Assembly (NCBI GenBank): GCA_030017355.1
Contig: JASEIR010000014.1
Span: 1-22,962 of the forward strand
From: Actinomycetota bacterium
Lineage (GTDB): Bacteria; Actinomycetota; Aquicultoria; Aquicultorales; Aquicultoraceae
DNA length: 22,962 bases
Direction: 5' to 3'
Part shown: one piece after another, positions 6,603 through 14,393 of the stretch
Layout: the number at the start of each line of letters is the position of its first letter
Numbering within the stretch: position 1 is the stretch's first letter
Notes under the pieces: model-generated
What the model was told of the DNA's origin: nothing
Seen by the model: only the letters and a program-made list of their open reading frames with translations
Databases searched by the model: none
Translations under genes and position numbers: made by a program

Positions 6603-8036
6603 TTGAGAAGGACTGTGATCGCTTTAGCATCAACGGTATTTATCTTAATTACAAGAAATGCGTTTGCTGTTGTCCCACAAACCTATAGTGATGTAACAGG
6701 TGCTTCGATCTGGACCTACAGTGACAATTATGGACCAACTAAGCACGAGGGCTCATACAGGCCGTTCGATACAGGCAATAAGTATGAATTTCCAGACAAC
6801 CCTGGAACAACAGCTAACGAAGCTAATAGTGGACCGCATGGTTCATATATAACGACTTCTAATAAGTGTAAGACTTGCCATGCGATTCACCGGTCAAACG
6901 GCGCTTATTATCTTTTAAGAGCTGATAGCCCGGATGATGCATGCACATATTGTCATACTGGAAGCGCTACGCATAGCAATAGGATTGCTTATTACCGCTC
7001 AAGTTCGGGCGAACATGCGAGAAATGGTCACACGATTGGTGCAGGGCCTGACATACCCGATAGTTCAACTTGGCAATGGTTAACAAATGTAACTTTGGAA
7101 AGCGCTAGTGGTAATACACTTACCGTTGCTGTGCGCGAGTATGATACCGCACGGAATAGGATGTTTAGAATTGATGCATACAATGGCAAAAAACGGATCG
7201 GCCCCGTTTTGCTTGAGTGTATGACCTGCCATCAGGTTCATAATGCGAGTGAATTGATATGGAAGCCGGGAACCGACGTAAATGGCTACAAGCTTTTGCG
7301 CGCTTCACCTTCTGGCTCTTGTGACGATGTCAATGCAATGAGGAACTATATTAGCAATATCCCTCTTGAAAATTACCCACCGTATCAGACAGCCCAGGCA
7401 AATGTGATCGAGGTTCCAAATACTGCCATAAATGCATCCAATACAGGGGGAGATACAACCAGCAACGGAAAGCTATCGCCGCCGCTAACTAAATCGGTTT
7501 ATACAATCTGGACAAGATGGGATGGACCCACAACGGCTGTAAACGATGGCTCGTATCTATCTGTTTGGTGTGCGGATTGTCATAACTTAAATATTGGCTA
7601 TTGGGTCGATGTCGGAACACTTTTTGGCGGGCATTTACATACTGGCCGCACCCATCCAGCACCATACATAGTAACCGCCTTCCCTGATGATGCCCCGCAA
7701 TGTTATTCGTGCCACGTGGCGGATATGTATCCGGCAGGTGGTTCAACCGCATCTTGCGCTAATACATGCCACCTTCTACCTTCTGGTTATAAAAGAATGG
7801 CTGCTTATTCTGATTTTCCGCATTCTGGTGATGATGGCTCAACAAAGTTATTAGGCAACACTGTGGGACCATATGTCATGCTTAATGCAAGCAATGACCC
7901 GGTTTTAACAGATACTCCTCATCAGTACTCAACTGATTCTGATGGCAACCCTGTTACAACCGTATACGACGGCTCAGCTGAAAACATTGATGGTGTTTGC
8001 TTAAGGTGTCATGCCGATATAGGTGTAAGACAATAA
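6603..8036 (+). CDS. Secreted multihaem c-type cytochrome (doubled-CXXCH type)
   Basis: A 477-residue exported protein. The signal peptide is MRRT plus a hydrophobic core ending at AFA (about residue 22). Six CXXCH haem-binding motifs start at C89, C114, C206, C323, C367 and C466, and one CX3CH (CANTCH) starts at C385, so six or seven haems are likely. The first pair, 25 residues apart with a SNGAYYLLRAD-like linker, resembles the doubled-CXXCH domain. There is no C-terminal membrane anchor; the last haem motif lies 8 residues from the end. The TTG start follows GGGAG by 9 bases; GTG at 6615 is an alternative. No partner oxidoreductase or cytochrome maturation gene is adjacent. The likely role is extracytoplasmic electron transfer; its partners are unknown. 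Confidence 0.85.
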   Translation: MRRTVIALASTVFILITRNAFAVVPQTYSDVTGASIWTYSDNYGPTKHEGSYRPFDTGNKYEFPDNPGTTANEANSGPHGSYITTSNKCKTCHAIHRSNGAYYLLRADSPDDACTYCHTGSATHSNRIAYYRSSSGEHARNGHTIGAGPDIPDSSTWQWLTNVTLESASGNTLTVAVREYDTARNRMFRIDAYNGKKRIGPVLLECMTCHQVHNASELIWKPGTDVNGYKLLRASPSGSCDDVNAMRNYISNIPLENYPPYQTAQANVIEVPNTAINASNTGGDTTSNGKLSPPLTKSVYTIWTRWDGPTTAVNDGSYLSVWCADCHNLNIGYWVDVGTLFGGHLHTGRTHPAPYIVTAFPDDAPQCYSCHVADMYPAGGSTASCANTCHLLPSGYKRMAAYSDFPHSGDDGSTKLLGNTVGPYVMLNASNDPVLTDTPHQYSTDSDGNPVTTVYDGSAENIDGVCLRCHADIGVRQ

Positions 8037-8189
8037 CATAAATCCTATTTTGGCGCGAGGGTCATTAAGCAGGCTCCATTTGGCCAGCCTACGGTAGATT
8101 TAATATCTTCCGCATGTTAAAATCATGTTAAATCTTAGCATGTGCCCATTTATTGCTCATAAAATCGTTAGATAAGAAAGCGTTAATTC

Positions 8190-8219
8190 TTGCCTTAACA
8201 CCTGTTTTTACTCTAAAAT
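8190..8219 (+). promoter_or_regulatory. Probable promoter of the homocitrate-synthase operon
   Basis: TTGCCT (8190-8195), an 18-base spacer and TAAAAT (8214-8219), about 70 bases before the operon's first start codon. The 249-base gap 8037-8285 otherwise holds a near-repeat (CATGTTAAAATC / ATGTTAAATC, about 8113-8134) and no gene. I see no convincing T-box or attenuator here, unlike the ilv operon. Confidence 0.45.
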
Positions 8220-8285
8220 AGTAATCTATGGTTGAGGTTCATACTCTGGACCTAGCTTTCTTTTAAGATATAGTTTGGGGGTATT

Positions 8286-9497
8286 GTGTTGCCTGACAAA
8301 AAACTTGATAGCTTTGATTTAGTAAGTTCATATGCAGGAATTGATCCGTCAAAGATAAAGATTGACGATACAACATTGCGTGATGGCGAGCAAACAGCTG
8401 GCGTTGTCTTTTCTAATCATGAAAAAATAAGGATAGCGCAGCTGCTTGATGAGGTCGGTGTGGCTCAAATTGAGGCCGGCATTCCTGCCATGGGCGGTGA
8501 TGAAAAGGCTGTAATTAAGGAAATTGCAAGCCTTGGTCTTCGCGCTAGCATTCTTGCCTGGAACAGGCCTGTTGAATCAGACATTCAGCATTCAATTGAC
8601 TGCGGAGTGGATGCAGTTGCCCTCTCTATTGCAACTTCAGATATCCACATCCAACATAAGCTTAAGAAGGATAGGAAATGGGTTATTGATAGCATAGTAA
8701 ATGGTGTAAAAATGGCCAAAGAGCATGGTCTGTACGTATCGGTTAACGCCGAAGATGGCTCAAGAGCTGACTTTAACTTTATGGTAGAATTTGGGCTTGC
8801 AGCAAAAGAAGCCGGTGCTGACCGCTTGAGATTTTGCGATACAATAGGTGTTCTTGATCCTTTTCAGACCTTTAACGTCATAAAGAGCTTGAAAGAGGCA
8901 ATAGGTCTTGAAATAGAAATGCACACTCACAATGATTTCGGTATGGCAACAGCCAATGCCTTGGCTGGAGTAAAGGCTGGGGCAACTTGGGTTAACACCA
9001 CAGTAAATGGTCTTGGAGAAAGGGCTGGCAACGCAGCTCTTGAAGAAGTTGTCATGGCAATGAAATACTTGGGCCATATTGACCTTGGTTTTAAGACAGA
9101 AATGTTTCGCGAGCTTTCAGAATATGTGGCAAGAGCCTCAGCAAGGACTATACCGATTTGGAAAGCAATAGTTGGCACGAATGTTTTTGCACATGAATCC
9201 GGTATACATGCGGATGGAATAATTAAGAATCCTAAAACGTACGAGGTTTTCTCGCCAGAAGAGGTAGGTCTCCAGCGCCAAATTGTTATCGGTAAACATT
9301 CTGGCTCTGCATCTATTATCGCTAAGTTTAAAGAATTTGGCATTGAGCTAGATCGCGAAACGGCTCAAGATTTACTGGCTGAAGTAAGAAAGGCAGCGGT
9401 AGAGCTGAAGCGGTCTTTGTTTGAAAAGGAGCTCATGTACATCTACCACGACTACCTTCGCAAGACTGGAAGGGAGCTTGAGCCGGATCGTGGGTAA
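8286..9497 (+). CDS. Homocitrate synthase-like enzyme (NifV/AksA type; possibly Re-citrate synthase)
   Basis: A DRE-TIM (HMGL-like) acyltransferase that condenses acetyl-CoA with a 2-oxoacid. The catalytic arginine and metal aspartate are in TLRDGEQ (R32, D33), the metal histidines in HTHND (H213, H215), and NGLGERAGNAALEE (241-254) and HESGIHADG (303-311) follow. At 403 residues it lacks the roughly 110-residue C-terminal regulatory domain of ordinary LeuA. The stretches GIPAMG, LAWNRP and SIATSDIHIQHKL are like NifV homocitrate synthases. The substrate could be 2-oxoglutarate (homocitrate) or oxaloacetate (Re-citrate synthases belong to this wider family); isopropylmalate synthase is less likely. 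GTG 8286 or TTG 8289 follow GGGGGT closely. It overlaps the next gene by 8 bases. No nif genes are in view. Confidence 0.8.
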   Translation: MLPDKKLDSFDLVSSYAGIDPSKIKIDDTTLRDGEQTAGVVFSNHEKIRIAQLLDEVGVAQIEAGIPAMGGDEKAVIKEIASLGLRASILAWNRPVESDIQHSIDCGVDAVALSIATSDIHIQHKLKKDRKWVIDSIVNGVKMAKEHGLYVSVNAEDGSRADFNFMVEFGLAAKEAGADRLRFCDTIGVLDPFQTFNVIKSLKEAIGLEIEMHTHNDFGMATANALAGVKAGATWVNTTVNGLGERAGNAALEEVVMAMKYLGHIDLGFKTEMFRELSEYVARASARTIPIWKAIVGTNVFAHESGIHADGIIKNPKTYEVFSPEEVGLQRQIVIGKHSGSASIIAKFKEFGIELDRETAQDLLAEVRKAAVELKRSLFEKELMYIYHDYLRKTGRELEPDRG

Positions 9498-10743
9498 GAC
9501 AATAGTAGAGAAAATACTTAGCGAGCACAGTGGAACTGATGCATATGCTGGAGATATTATCATAGCCGAAATAGATGCAGCTCTCGTTCAGGATGGGACT
9601 GGCCCTCTTGCAGTTCAGCAACTTCAGAAGTTAGGAATGGTAGAAGCCGCAAAACCAGACCGCACGGTGCTTTTTATTGACCACGCTGCACCTAGTCCAA
9701 GAAAAGAACTCTCCAATGCGCACAAAGTATTAAGGGAATTTGCAGCCAAAACAGGAGCAATTATTTCTGACATCAACGAAGGCGTATGTCATCAGCGCAT
9801 AGTAGAAGACTTTATGAATCCTGGAGAGGTGCTGATAGGCGCTGATTCACATACGTGCACGGCAGGTGCGCTTGGTGCCTTTGCAACGGGCATGGGATCA
9901 ACCGATGTTGCTATTGGCATTGCATCCGGCAAAACATGGCTAAGAGTGCCTGAAACCTTTAAGGTTCACGTTACAGGCAAATTTAAAAAAGGTGTGTATG
10001 CCAAAGACCTGATGCTTCATTTTATAGGGATGATTGGTGCTGATGGAGCTACTTATAAGGCACTTGAATTTAGCGGACCAGCAATTGATGCGATGGATAT
10101 GTCCGGTAGATTTACATTGGCCAACATGGCTGTTGAGGCTGGAGCAAAAGCAGGTCTTTTTGCTTCAGATGAGATAACCAAAGAATTCCTTGAATCAAGA
10201 GGGCGTGGCGATAAGTGGCGTCCGTTAAGTGCAGACGAAGATGCAAATTATGAAAAGGTCTTTGAAATAGATGTTTCTGATCTTGAGCCAACGGTATCTT
10301 GTCCGCATACCGTTGATAATATAAAAGTAATTAAAGAAGTCGAGGGAACCAAGATCGATCAAGTATATATTGGCACTTGCACCAATGGTCGGATTGAAGA
10401 CTTAAGAGTCGCGACTAAGATATTAGAGGGTAGAGAGCGCCATCCAGATACACGGCTTTTAGTTTGTCCGGCTTCAAAAGAAGTGTACTTAAAAGCAATC
10501 GAGGAAGGACTGATTGCAAAACTAATTTCTGCTGGTGCAGCAATTATTAACCCAGGGTGTGGCGCTTGTGTTGGAGTTCATGCAGGTATATTAGGTGATG
10601 GTGAAGTATGCCTGGCTACACAGAACCGTAATTTTAAAGGTAGGATGGGAAATCCTGAAGCTTTCATATATTTAAGCTCGCCAGCGGTTGCAGCAGCTTC
10701 AGCAATTGAAGGCGTTATAGCTGATCCAAGGAAGTATTTGTAG
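9490..10743 (+). CDS. LeuC/HacA-type hydro-lyase large subunit (aconitase superfamily)
   Basis: Large subunit of a two-part [4Fe-4S] hydro-lyase that isomerises a 2- or 3-hydroxy tricarboxylate (isopropylmalate, homocitrate or citrate). The cluster cysteines are C297 (IGTCTNGR), C357 and C360 (NPGCGACVG). ADSHTCTAGALGAFATGMGS and NRNFKGRMGNP are further family motifs. At 417 residues it belongs to the shorter archaeal/HacA-like LeuC group rather than the roughly 465-residue enterobacterial type. The chosen start is GTG 9490, giving MGKTIVEKIL, the normal N-terminus; it overlaps the previous stop in GTGGGTAA. The reading frame extends upstream, but that part overlaps the neighbour and is not conserved-looking. 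Substrate is inferred from neighbours. Confidence 0.88.
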   Translation: MGKTIVEKILSEHSGTDAYAGDIIIAEIDAALVQDGTGPLAVQQLQKLGMVEAAKPDRTVLFIDHAAPSPRKELSNAHKVLREFAAKTGAIISDINEGVCHQRIVEDFMNPGEVLIGADSHTCTAGALGAFATGMGSTDVAIGIASGKTWLRVPETFKVHVTGKFKKGVYAKDLMLHFIGMIGADGATYKALEFSGPAIDAMDMSGRFTLANMAVEAGAKAGLFASDEITKEFLESRGRGDKWRPLSADEDANYEKVFEIDVSDLEPTVSCPHTVDNIKVIKEVEGTKIDQVYIGTCTNGRIEDLRVATKILEGRERHPDTRLLVCPASKEVYLKAIEEGLIAKLISAGAAIINPGCGACVGVHAGILGDGEVCLATQNRNFKGRMGNPEAFIYLSSPAVAAASAIEGVIADPRKYL

Positions 10744-10766
10744 GGTCCAGGGACAAGGGTAAAAAC

Positions 10767-10821
10767 GACCGCTGACCGCCGTTATAGGCTCCTTCGGAGC
10801 CTAAAGCGGCGGTCGGTGGTC
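10767..10821. repeat. Long near-perfect hairpin repeat between leuC-like and leuD-like genes
   Basis: The arms run 10767-10792 and 10796-10821 with loop TTC. The inner stem AGGCTCC/GGAGCCT is perfect, the outer 14 bases pair with two G-U pairs, and the middle 5 bases have one mismatch. The core is shared with 3011-3027. It has no T-run, so it is probably an RNA stem within the operon rather than a terminator. The rest of the 184-base spacer (10744-10927) starts with GGGTCCAGGGACAAGGGT, a phrase like the one after serA, and holds no gene. Confidence 0.8.
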
Positions 10822-10927
10822 GGTGGCCGTACATAACGGCGGTTGTTTATGCTGATGTTGCCCGGTCCATACGGCCAGAGATGGATGGGCAGTTTATGAA
10901 GCAGATCAATGAAAACGGAGTGTTTAT

Positions 10928-11431
10928 ATGCAGATAAAAGGTAAGGCACACAAATTTGGAGATAATATAAGCACAGATCACATAGCTCCTGGAAGGCTTT
11001 TTCACTTAAGAACAAACCTGCCGGAGCTAGCTAAACATGTTTTGGAGGATGCTGACCCAGAATTTGCCAAAAAGGTTCAACCTGGCGATTTTGTGGTTGG
11101 CGGTAGAAACTTTGGCCTTGGGTCAAGTCGCGAACATGCACCAACCATTATCAAGCTTGCAGGGGTTGGTGCAGTGTTGGCGCAATCGTTTGCTCGCATT
11201 TTTTATAGGAACGCAATAAATGTCGGTCTGCCAGTGCTTATATGTGATACTTCCCAAATTGATGCAGGCGATGATCTTGAAGTAGATGTTAGTAAAGGTG
11301 AGATTAAGGACATTACAAAAGGTATAACAATTCAGGCAAAGCCGCTGCCGTCTGTCATGATAAGGATCCTTAATGATGGCGGCTTACTTGAGCACTTCCG
11401 TAAGCACGGTGGCTTTGCGCTGGATGGATGA
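10928..11431 (+). CDS. LeuD/HacB-type hydro-lyase small subunit
   Basis: The 167-residue swivel subunit that completes the active site of the upstream large subunit. Family motifs: FGDNISTDHIAPG (10-22), NFGLGSSREHAP (61-72) and SFARIFYRNAINVG. The substrate-selecting loop after PGR reads FHLRT (25-29). Methanogen homoaconitase has YLRT there, while isopropylmalate isomerases have a hydrophobic residue in place of the arginine, as I recall that work. This favours a tricarboxylate substrate (homocitrate or citrate) over isopropylmalate. The ATG has CGGAG seven bases upstream. Its stop overlaps the next start as ATGA. Confidence is high for family, moderate for substrate. Confidence 0.88.
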   Translation: MQIKGKAHKFGDNISTDHIAPGRLFHLRTNLPELAKHVLEDADPEFAKKVQPGDFVVGGRNFGLGSSREHAPTIIKLAGVGAVLAQSFARIFYRNAINVGLPVLICDTSQIDAGDDLEVDVSKGEIKDITKGITIQAKPLPSVMIRILNDGGLLEHFRKHGGFALDG

Positions 11432-12510
11432 TAGAAAGGTGGCCGAGGTTGCATACAATTACTTTGATTCCTGGTGATGGGATAGGGCCTGAAATATCTG
11501 AGGCAATGCGCCGCGTGGTGGAATCAACAGGCGTAAAAATAGAATGGGATGTACAGGAAGCTGGCGCGGATGTTATGGACAAATACGGCACTCCGTTACC
11601 AGATCACGTGCTTGACTCGATTAAAAAGAATAAAGTAGCCATAAAGGGGCCAATTACAACACCTATTGGTAGTGGTTTTAGGAGTGTAAATGTTGCCTTG
11701 CGCAAGGAGCTAGACCTCTACGTAAACCTTAGGCCTGCCTATAGCCTAAAGGGCGTAAAAAGCCGTTACGAAGATATCGATCTTATAATTGTTCGCGAAA
11801 ACACAGAAGACCTCTATGCTGGCATAGAATTTGAACAGGGAAGCAAAGAGGCAAACGAGTTAATCGAATTCTTAAAGACCCGTGGAGCTAGAATGAGGTT
11901 TGAAGATGCTGGCATCAGCATAAAGCCAATATCGATTTCTGGCAGTGAGCGCATAGTAAAATTTGCTTACGAGTATGCGCGCCGTGAAGGGAGAAAGAAA
12001 GTAACAGCAGTTCATAAGGCAAACATTATGAAATATTCCGATGGGCTGTTCCTGCGTGTCTCAAGAGAGGTTGGAGAGAGGTATCCCGATATCGAAACAG
12101 AAGATCGAATAGTAGATAACATGTGCATGCAGCTTGTGCAAAAACCCGAGCTATATGATGTTATAGTTTGCCCAAATCTCTATGGCGATATAATAAGCGA
12201 CCTATGCTCTGGCTTAATCGGTGGTTTAGGGATGGCACCTGGTGCAAATATTGGTGAGGAGCACGCAGTGTTTGAGCCAGTTCATGGAAGCGCTCCCAAA
12301 TATGCTGGCCTGAATAAAGTCAATCCAAGCGCACTTATCTTAACCAGTGTCTTAATGCTAAAACATATAGGTGAAAGAGAAGCTGCTGACAGGATATTTA
12401 AAGCTACATCCGAGGTTATAGCTGAAGGCAAGCATGTAACATATGACCTTGGTGGAACAGCTGGAACCTCACAGATGGCTGACGCAATAATTGACAAAAT
12501 TCTGTCATAG
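11428..12510 (+). CDS. Isocitrate dehydrogenase-like beta-decarboxylating dehydrogenase
   Basis: A 360-residue enzyme of the isocitrate/isopropylmalate dehydrogenase family. It oxidises and decarboxylates a 2-hydroxy tricarboxylate, most likely isocitrate to 2-oxoglutarate. The substrate loop GSGFRSVNVALRK carries S86 and N88, equivalent to S113 and N115 of E. coli IDH, which read the isocitrate gamma-carboxylate; LeuB and homoisocitrate dehydrogenases differ here. Catalytic residues in VRENTEDLYAG (Y130), VHKANIMK (K197) and GDIISD (D254, D258) are present. The cofactor site reads PKYAGLNKVNP (K291, Y292, V298), the NADP-type residues of E. coli IDH, and Y339 is kept. Starts at ATG 11428 (ATGA overlap) or TTG 11449, which gives the typical MHTITLIPGDG after AAAGGTGG. 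Last gene of the operon. Confidence 0.82.
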   Translation: MIERWPRLHTITLIPGDGIGPEISEAMRRVVESTGVKIEWDVQEAGADVMDKYGTPLPDHVLDSIKKNKVAIKGPITTPIGSGFRSVNVALRKELDLYVNLRPAYSLKGVKSRYEDIDLIIVRENTEDLYAGIEFEQGSKEANELIEFLKTRGARMRFEDAGISIKPISISGSERIVKFAYEYARREGRKKVTAVHKANIMKYSDGLFLRVSREVGERYPDIETEDRIVDNMCMQLVQKPELYDVIVCPNLYGDIISDLCSGLIGGLGMAPGANIGEEHAVFEPVHGSAPKYAGLNKVNPSALILTSVLMLKHIGEREAADRIFKATSEVIAEGKHVTYDLGGTAGTSQMADAIIDKILS

Positions 12511-12616
12511 GAACAACCACAGGCCATCAGCAGCCACTAGAAGAAAGCAACCAAAGAACGAGCCACATCGTTAAAACAACCCCCCGTAATAAATTTACGC
12601 TTAAGATTTCCATGCA

Positions 12617-12663
12617 AAGAATCCGATTAATAATCGCATGGAAGAATCCGATTAATAATCGCA
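12617..12663. repeat. Tandem repeat holding two 13-base palindromes
   Basis: A 22-base unit occurs twice exactly (12617-12638 and 12642-12663; period 25). Each contains the palindrome CGATTAATAATCG (12624-12636, 12649-12661). CCATGC (12610-12615) and GCATGG (12636-12641) additionally form an inverted repeat around the first. It lies 58-97 bases before the PAS/HD-GYP start and could be a paired operator. The rest of 12511-12720 holds no gene; an AAGAAAAGGTG ribosome binding site precedes 12721. Confidence 0.75.
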
Positions 12664-12720
12664 AGAAAGAATTTTGCCCTAGCCAATCCTTGTTCCTTAC
12701 TTAAAAGAAAAGGTGAAAAT

Positions 12721-14316
12721 ATGGCCAAAGAGAAGCACCTAATAGATTTAACTGAATTTCGCAAATACTATACTAAACCTACGGAAGTGCCAAAGAGCAA
12801 GTATGAGTATTCGGAAGAAGCAGTAAAGAATAGCATAGCAAAACTTCAAGAAATCGCTACTGAACTAACGCATATAGGGGAAGTCTTGCAGCACAGTAAT
12901 ATATGCCAGCCATTTCTTGCAGGGTATAATCAAAAGACTAGTGATCAAATAATACCGTTAAGTGCTTGGCTTGAAGTTCAGCAAATAATCGATGCCATAC
13001 CTTTTTATGTCTTTCTAGTTGACGAAAGACACCACATATTAATGGCTAATGAAGCAATAATGCACAGCCTAAGTCTTAAGCCAGAACAAGTTATAGGAAA
13101 GCACTGCCCAAAGGTAATTCATGGGCTTAGCAAACCATTCCCTGGATGTCCTCTTGAAAAATCCGTTCAGATAGACCAAGCTGTGGAAACGGAATTATTT
13201 GATTCAAATAACGGTGTGTGGTTACAATCTGTAATCTACCCAACAAGCCTTCGTACTCAGGAAGGGTGGAGGGTTTATCTGCATATGGTTCGTGATATCA
13301 CAGAGCAAAAGTTGGCCATCAGTGCTATGCGAGAAAACAATCAAACTCTTCTGACTTTAATTCAAGCTTCCCCACTAGCTATATTTGCTCTTGACAAAGA
13401 AAATAACGTGACAATATGGAACCATGCTGCAGAACGGATGTTTGGATGGAGTGAATACGAAGTTCTTGGCCAGCCTTTACCGCCCATTGATAAAAGTAAT
13501 GGTGAGCAAAAAAGAAGAACTGATGCTGCACGCGAACGCATACTTAGGGGCGAGTCATTTACAGACGTTGAGTTAATAGGTCAAAGAAAGGATGGTTCGT
13601 TAATCGATGTTAGCGCATCAGCTGCACCTTTGTATGATGGCGATAGCAATATTAGCGGTATTATGGTTATAGCTGCCGATATAACTGAGAAAAAGCGAGC
13701 CGATGAAGAATTTAGGCGCAGCCTTGAAACGCTAAAAAGAAACTTTAGTGGCATAGTTGAAGCCTTATCGTCAATAGCTGAAAAAAGAGATCCATATACT
13801 GCAGGGCACCAGCGCAGGGTAGCCAAGATTTGCCTAGCTATTGCACGGGAAATGGGTTTACCTGAAGATCAGATTGAAGGTCTTGTAGTAGCGGCGACAC
13901 TTCACGATATTGGTAAGGTATCTACGCCTGTTGAAATATTAACCAAACCTAGCAAGCTAACAGAGCTAGAGTTTAACCTAATCAAAGGCCATCCTCAGCA
14001 TGGCTACGATATATTAAAAACAGTCGAATTCCCTTGGCCAGTTGCAAAAATTGTCCTTCAGCATCATGAAAGGATGAATGGCTCTGGATATCCTTCAGGT
14101 CTTCAAGGGGAAGATATACTGCTTGAGGCTAGGATACTTGCCGTGGCTGATGTTGTTGAGGCTATGATTTCCCATCGGCCCTATCGGCCTTCTCATGGAT
14201 TAGAAAAAGCCTTGGCAGAGATTTATCAGAACAAAGGCATTCTATATGATTCCCAAGTGGTAGATGCATGCTTGAGATTGGCATCTGATAGCAACCAAGA
14301 GCTGTGGAGGATATAA
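12721..14316 (+). CDS. PAS-PAS-HD-GYP protein, probable cyclic-di-GMP phosphodiesterase
   Basis: A 531-residue cytoplasmic sensor-effector with no membrane segment. The N-terminal 85 residues are charged and unassigned. PAS1 spans about 86-200 and ends in VRDITEQK; PAS2 spans about 205-325 and ends in AADITEKKRADEE. The HD-GYP domain runs from about 345 to the end. Its catalytic set looks intact: EKRDPYTAGH, LHDIGK (H395, D396), KGHPQHG, HHER (H448, H449), GSGYP (GYP 456-458) and RILAVADVVEAM. It should hydrolyse cyclic-di-GMP in response to a PAS signal. PAS1 has C129, H134 and C143 in an arrangement (C-x4-HG-x7-CP) common in PAS domains of anaerobes that could hold a cofactor. It stands alone between two biosynthetic operons. 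Confidence 0.9.
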   Translation: MAKEKHLIDLTEFRKYYTKPTEVPKSKYEYSEEAVKNSIAKLQEIATELTHIGEVLQHSNICQPFLAGYNQKTSDQIIPLSAWLEVQQIIDAIPFYVFLVDERHHILMANEAIMHSLSLKPEQVIGKHCPKVIHGLSKPFPGCPLEKSVQIDQAVETELFDSNNGVWLQSVIYPTSLRTQEGWRVYLHMVRDITEQKLAISAMRENNQTLLTLIQASPLAIFALDKENNVTIWNHAAERMFGWSEYEVLGQPLPPIDKSNGEQKRRTDAARERILRGESFTDVELIGQRKDGSLIDVSASAAPLYDGDSNISGIMVIAADITEKKRADEEFRRSLETLKRNFSGIVEALSSIAEKRDPYTAGHQRRVAKICLAIAREMGLPEDQIEGLVVAATLHDIGKVSTPVEILTKPSKLTELEFNLIKGHPQHGYDILKTVEFPWPVAKIVLQHHERMNGSGYPSGLQGEDILLEARILAVADVVEAMISHRPYRPSHGLEKALAEIYQNKGILYDSQVVDACLRLASDSNQELWRI

Positions 14317-14358
14317 TTAGCTTCTATGATATGAACTAACTCACCTGCAAAAATCATC

Positions 14359-14387
14359 TTGACACCCCACCATGCGTTCTGTATAAT
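14359..14387 (+). promoter_or_regulatory. Perfect-consensus sigma-70/sigma-A promoter of the ilv operon
   Basis: TTGACA (14359-14364), exactly 17 bases, TATAAT (14382-14387). Transcription would start near 14394, at the head of the T-box leader. A full-consensus promoter suits a gene set whose control is exerted afterwards by attenuation. Confidence 0.9.
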
Positions 14388-14393
14388 CCCATC

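Noticed and set aside
6464..6688. A 74-codon open frame in the cytochrome leader
   Set aside because: It overlaps the terminator, the hairpin and the true cytochrome start in another frame. Its composition (many Cys and Phe) looks like non-coding sequence.
9421..9489. Longer N-terminus for the LeuC-like protein (ATG at about 9421)
   Set aside because: The extra 23 codons overlap the synthase gene out of frame and are low-complexity (Ser/Thr-rich). GTG 9490 gives the conserved N-terminus.
11428..12510. Annotation as leuB (3-isopropylmalate dehydrogenase) from gene order
   Set aside because: The substrate loop has the isocitrate-specific Ser and Asn and lacks the LeuB-type pattern.
12617..12663. 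Mini CRISPR array
   Set aside because: Only two units with a 3-base gap, so no spacer; no cas gene in the window.
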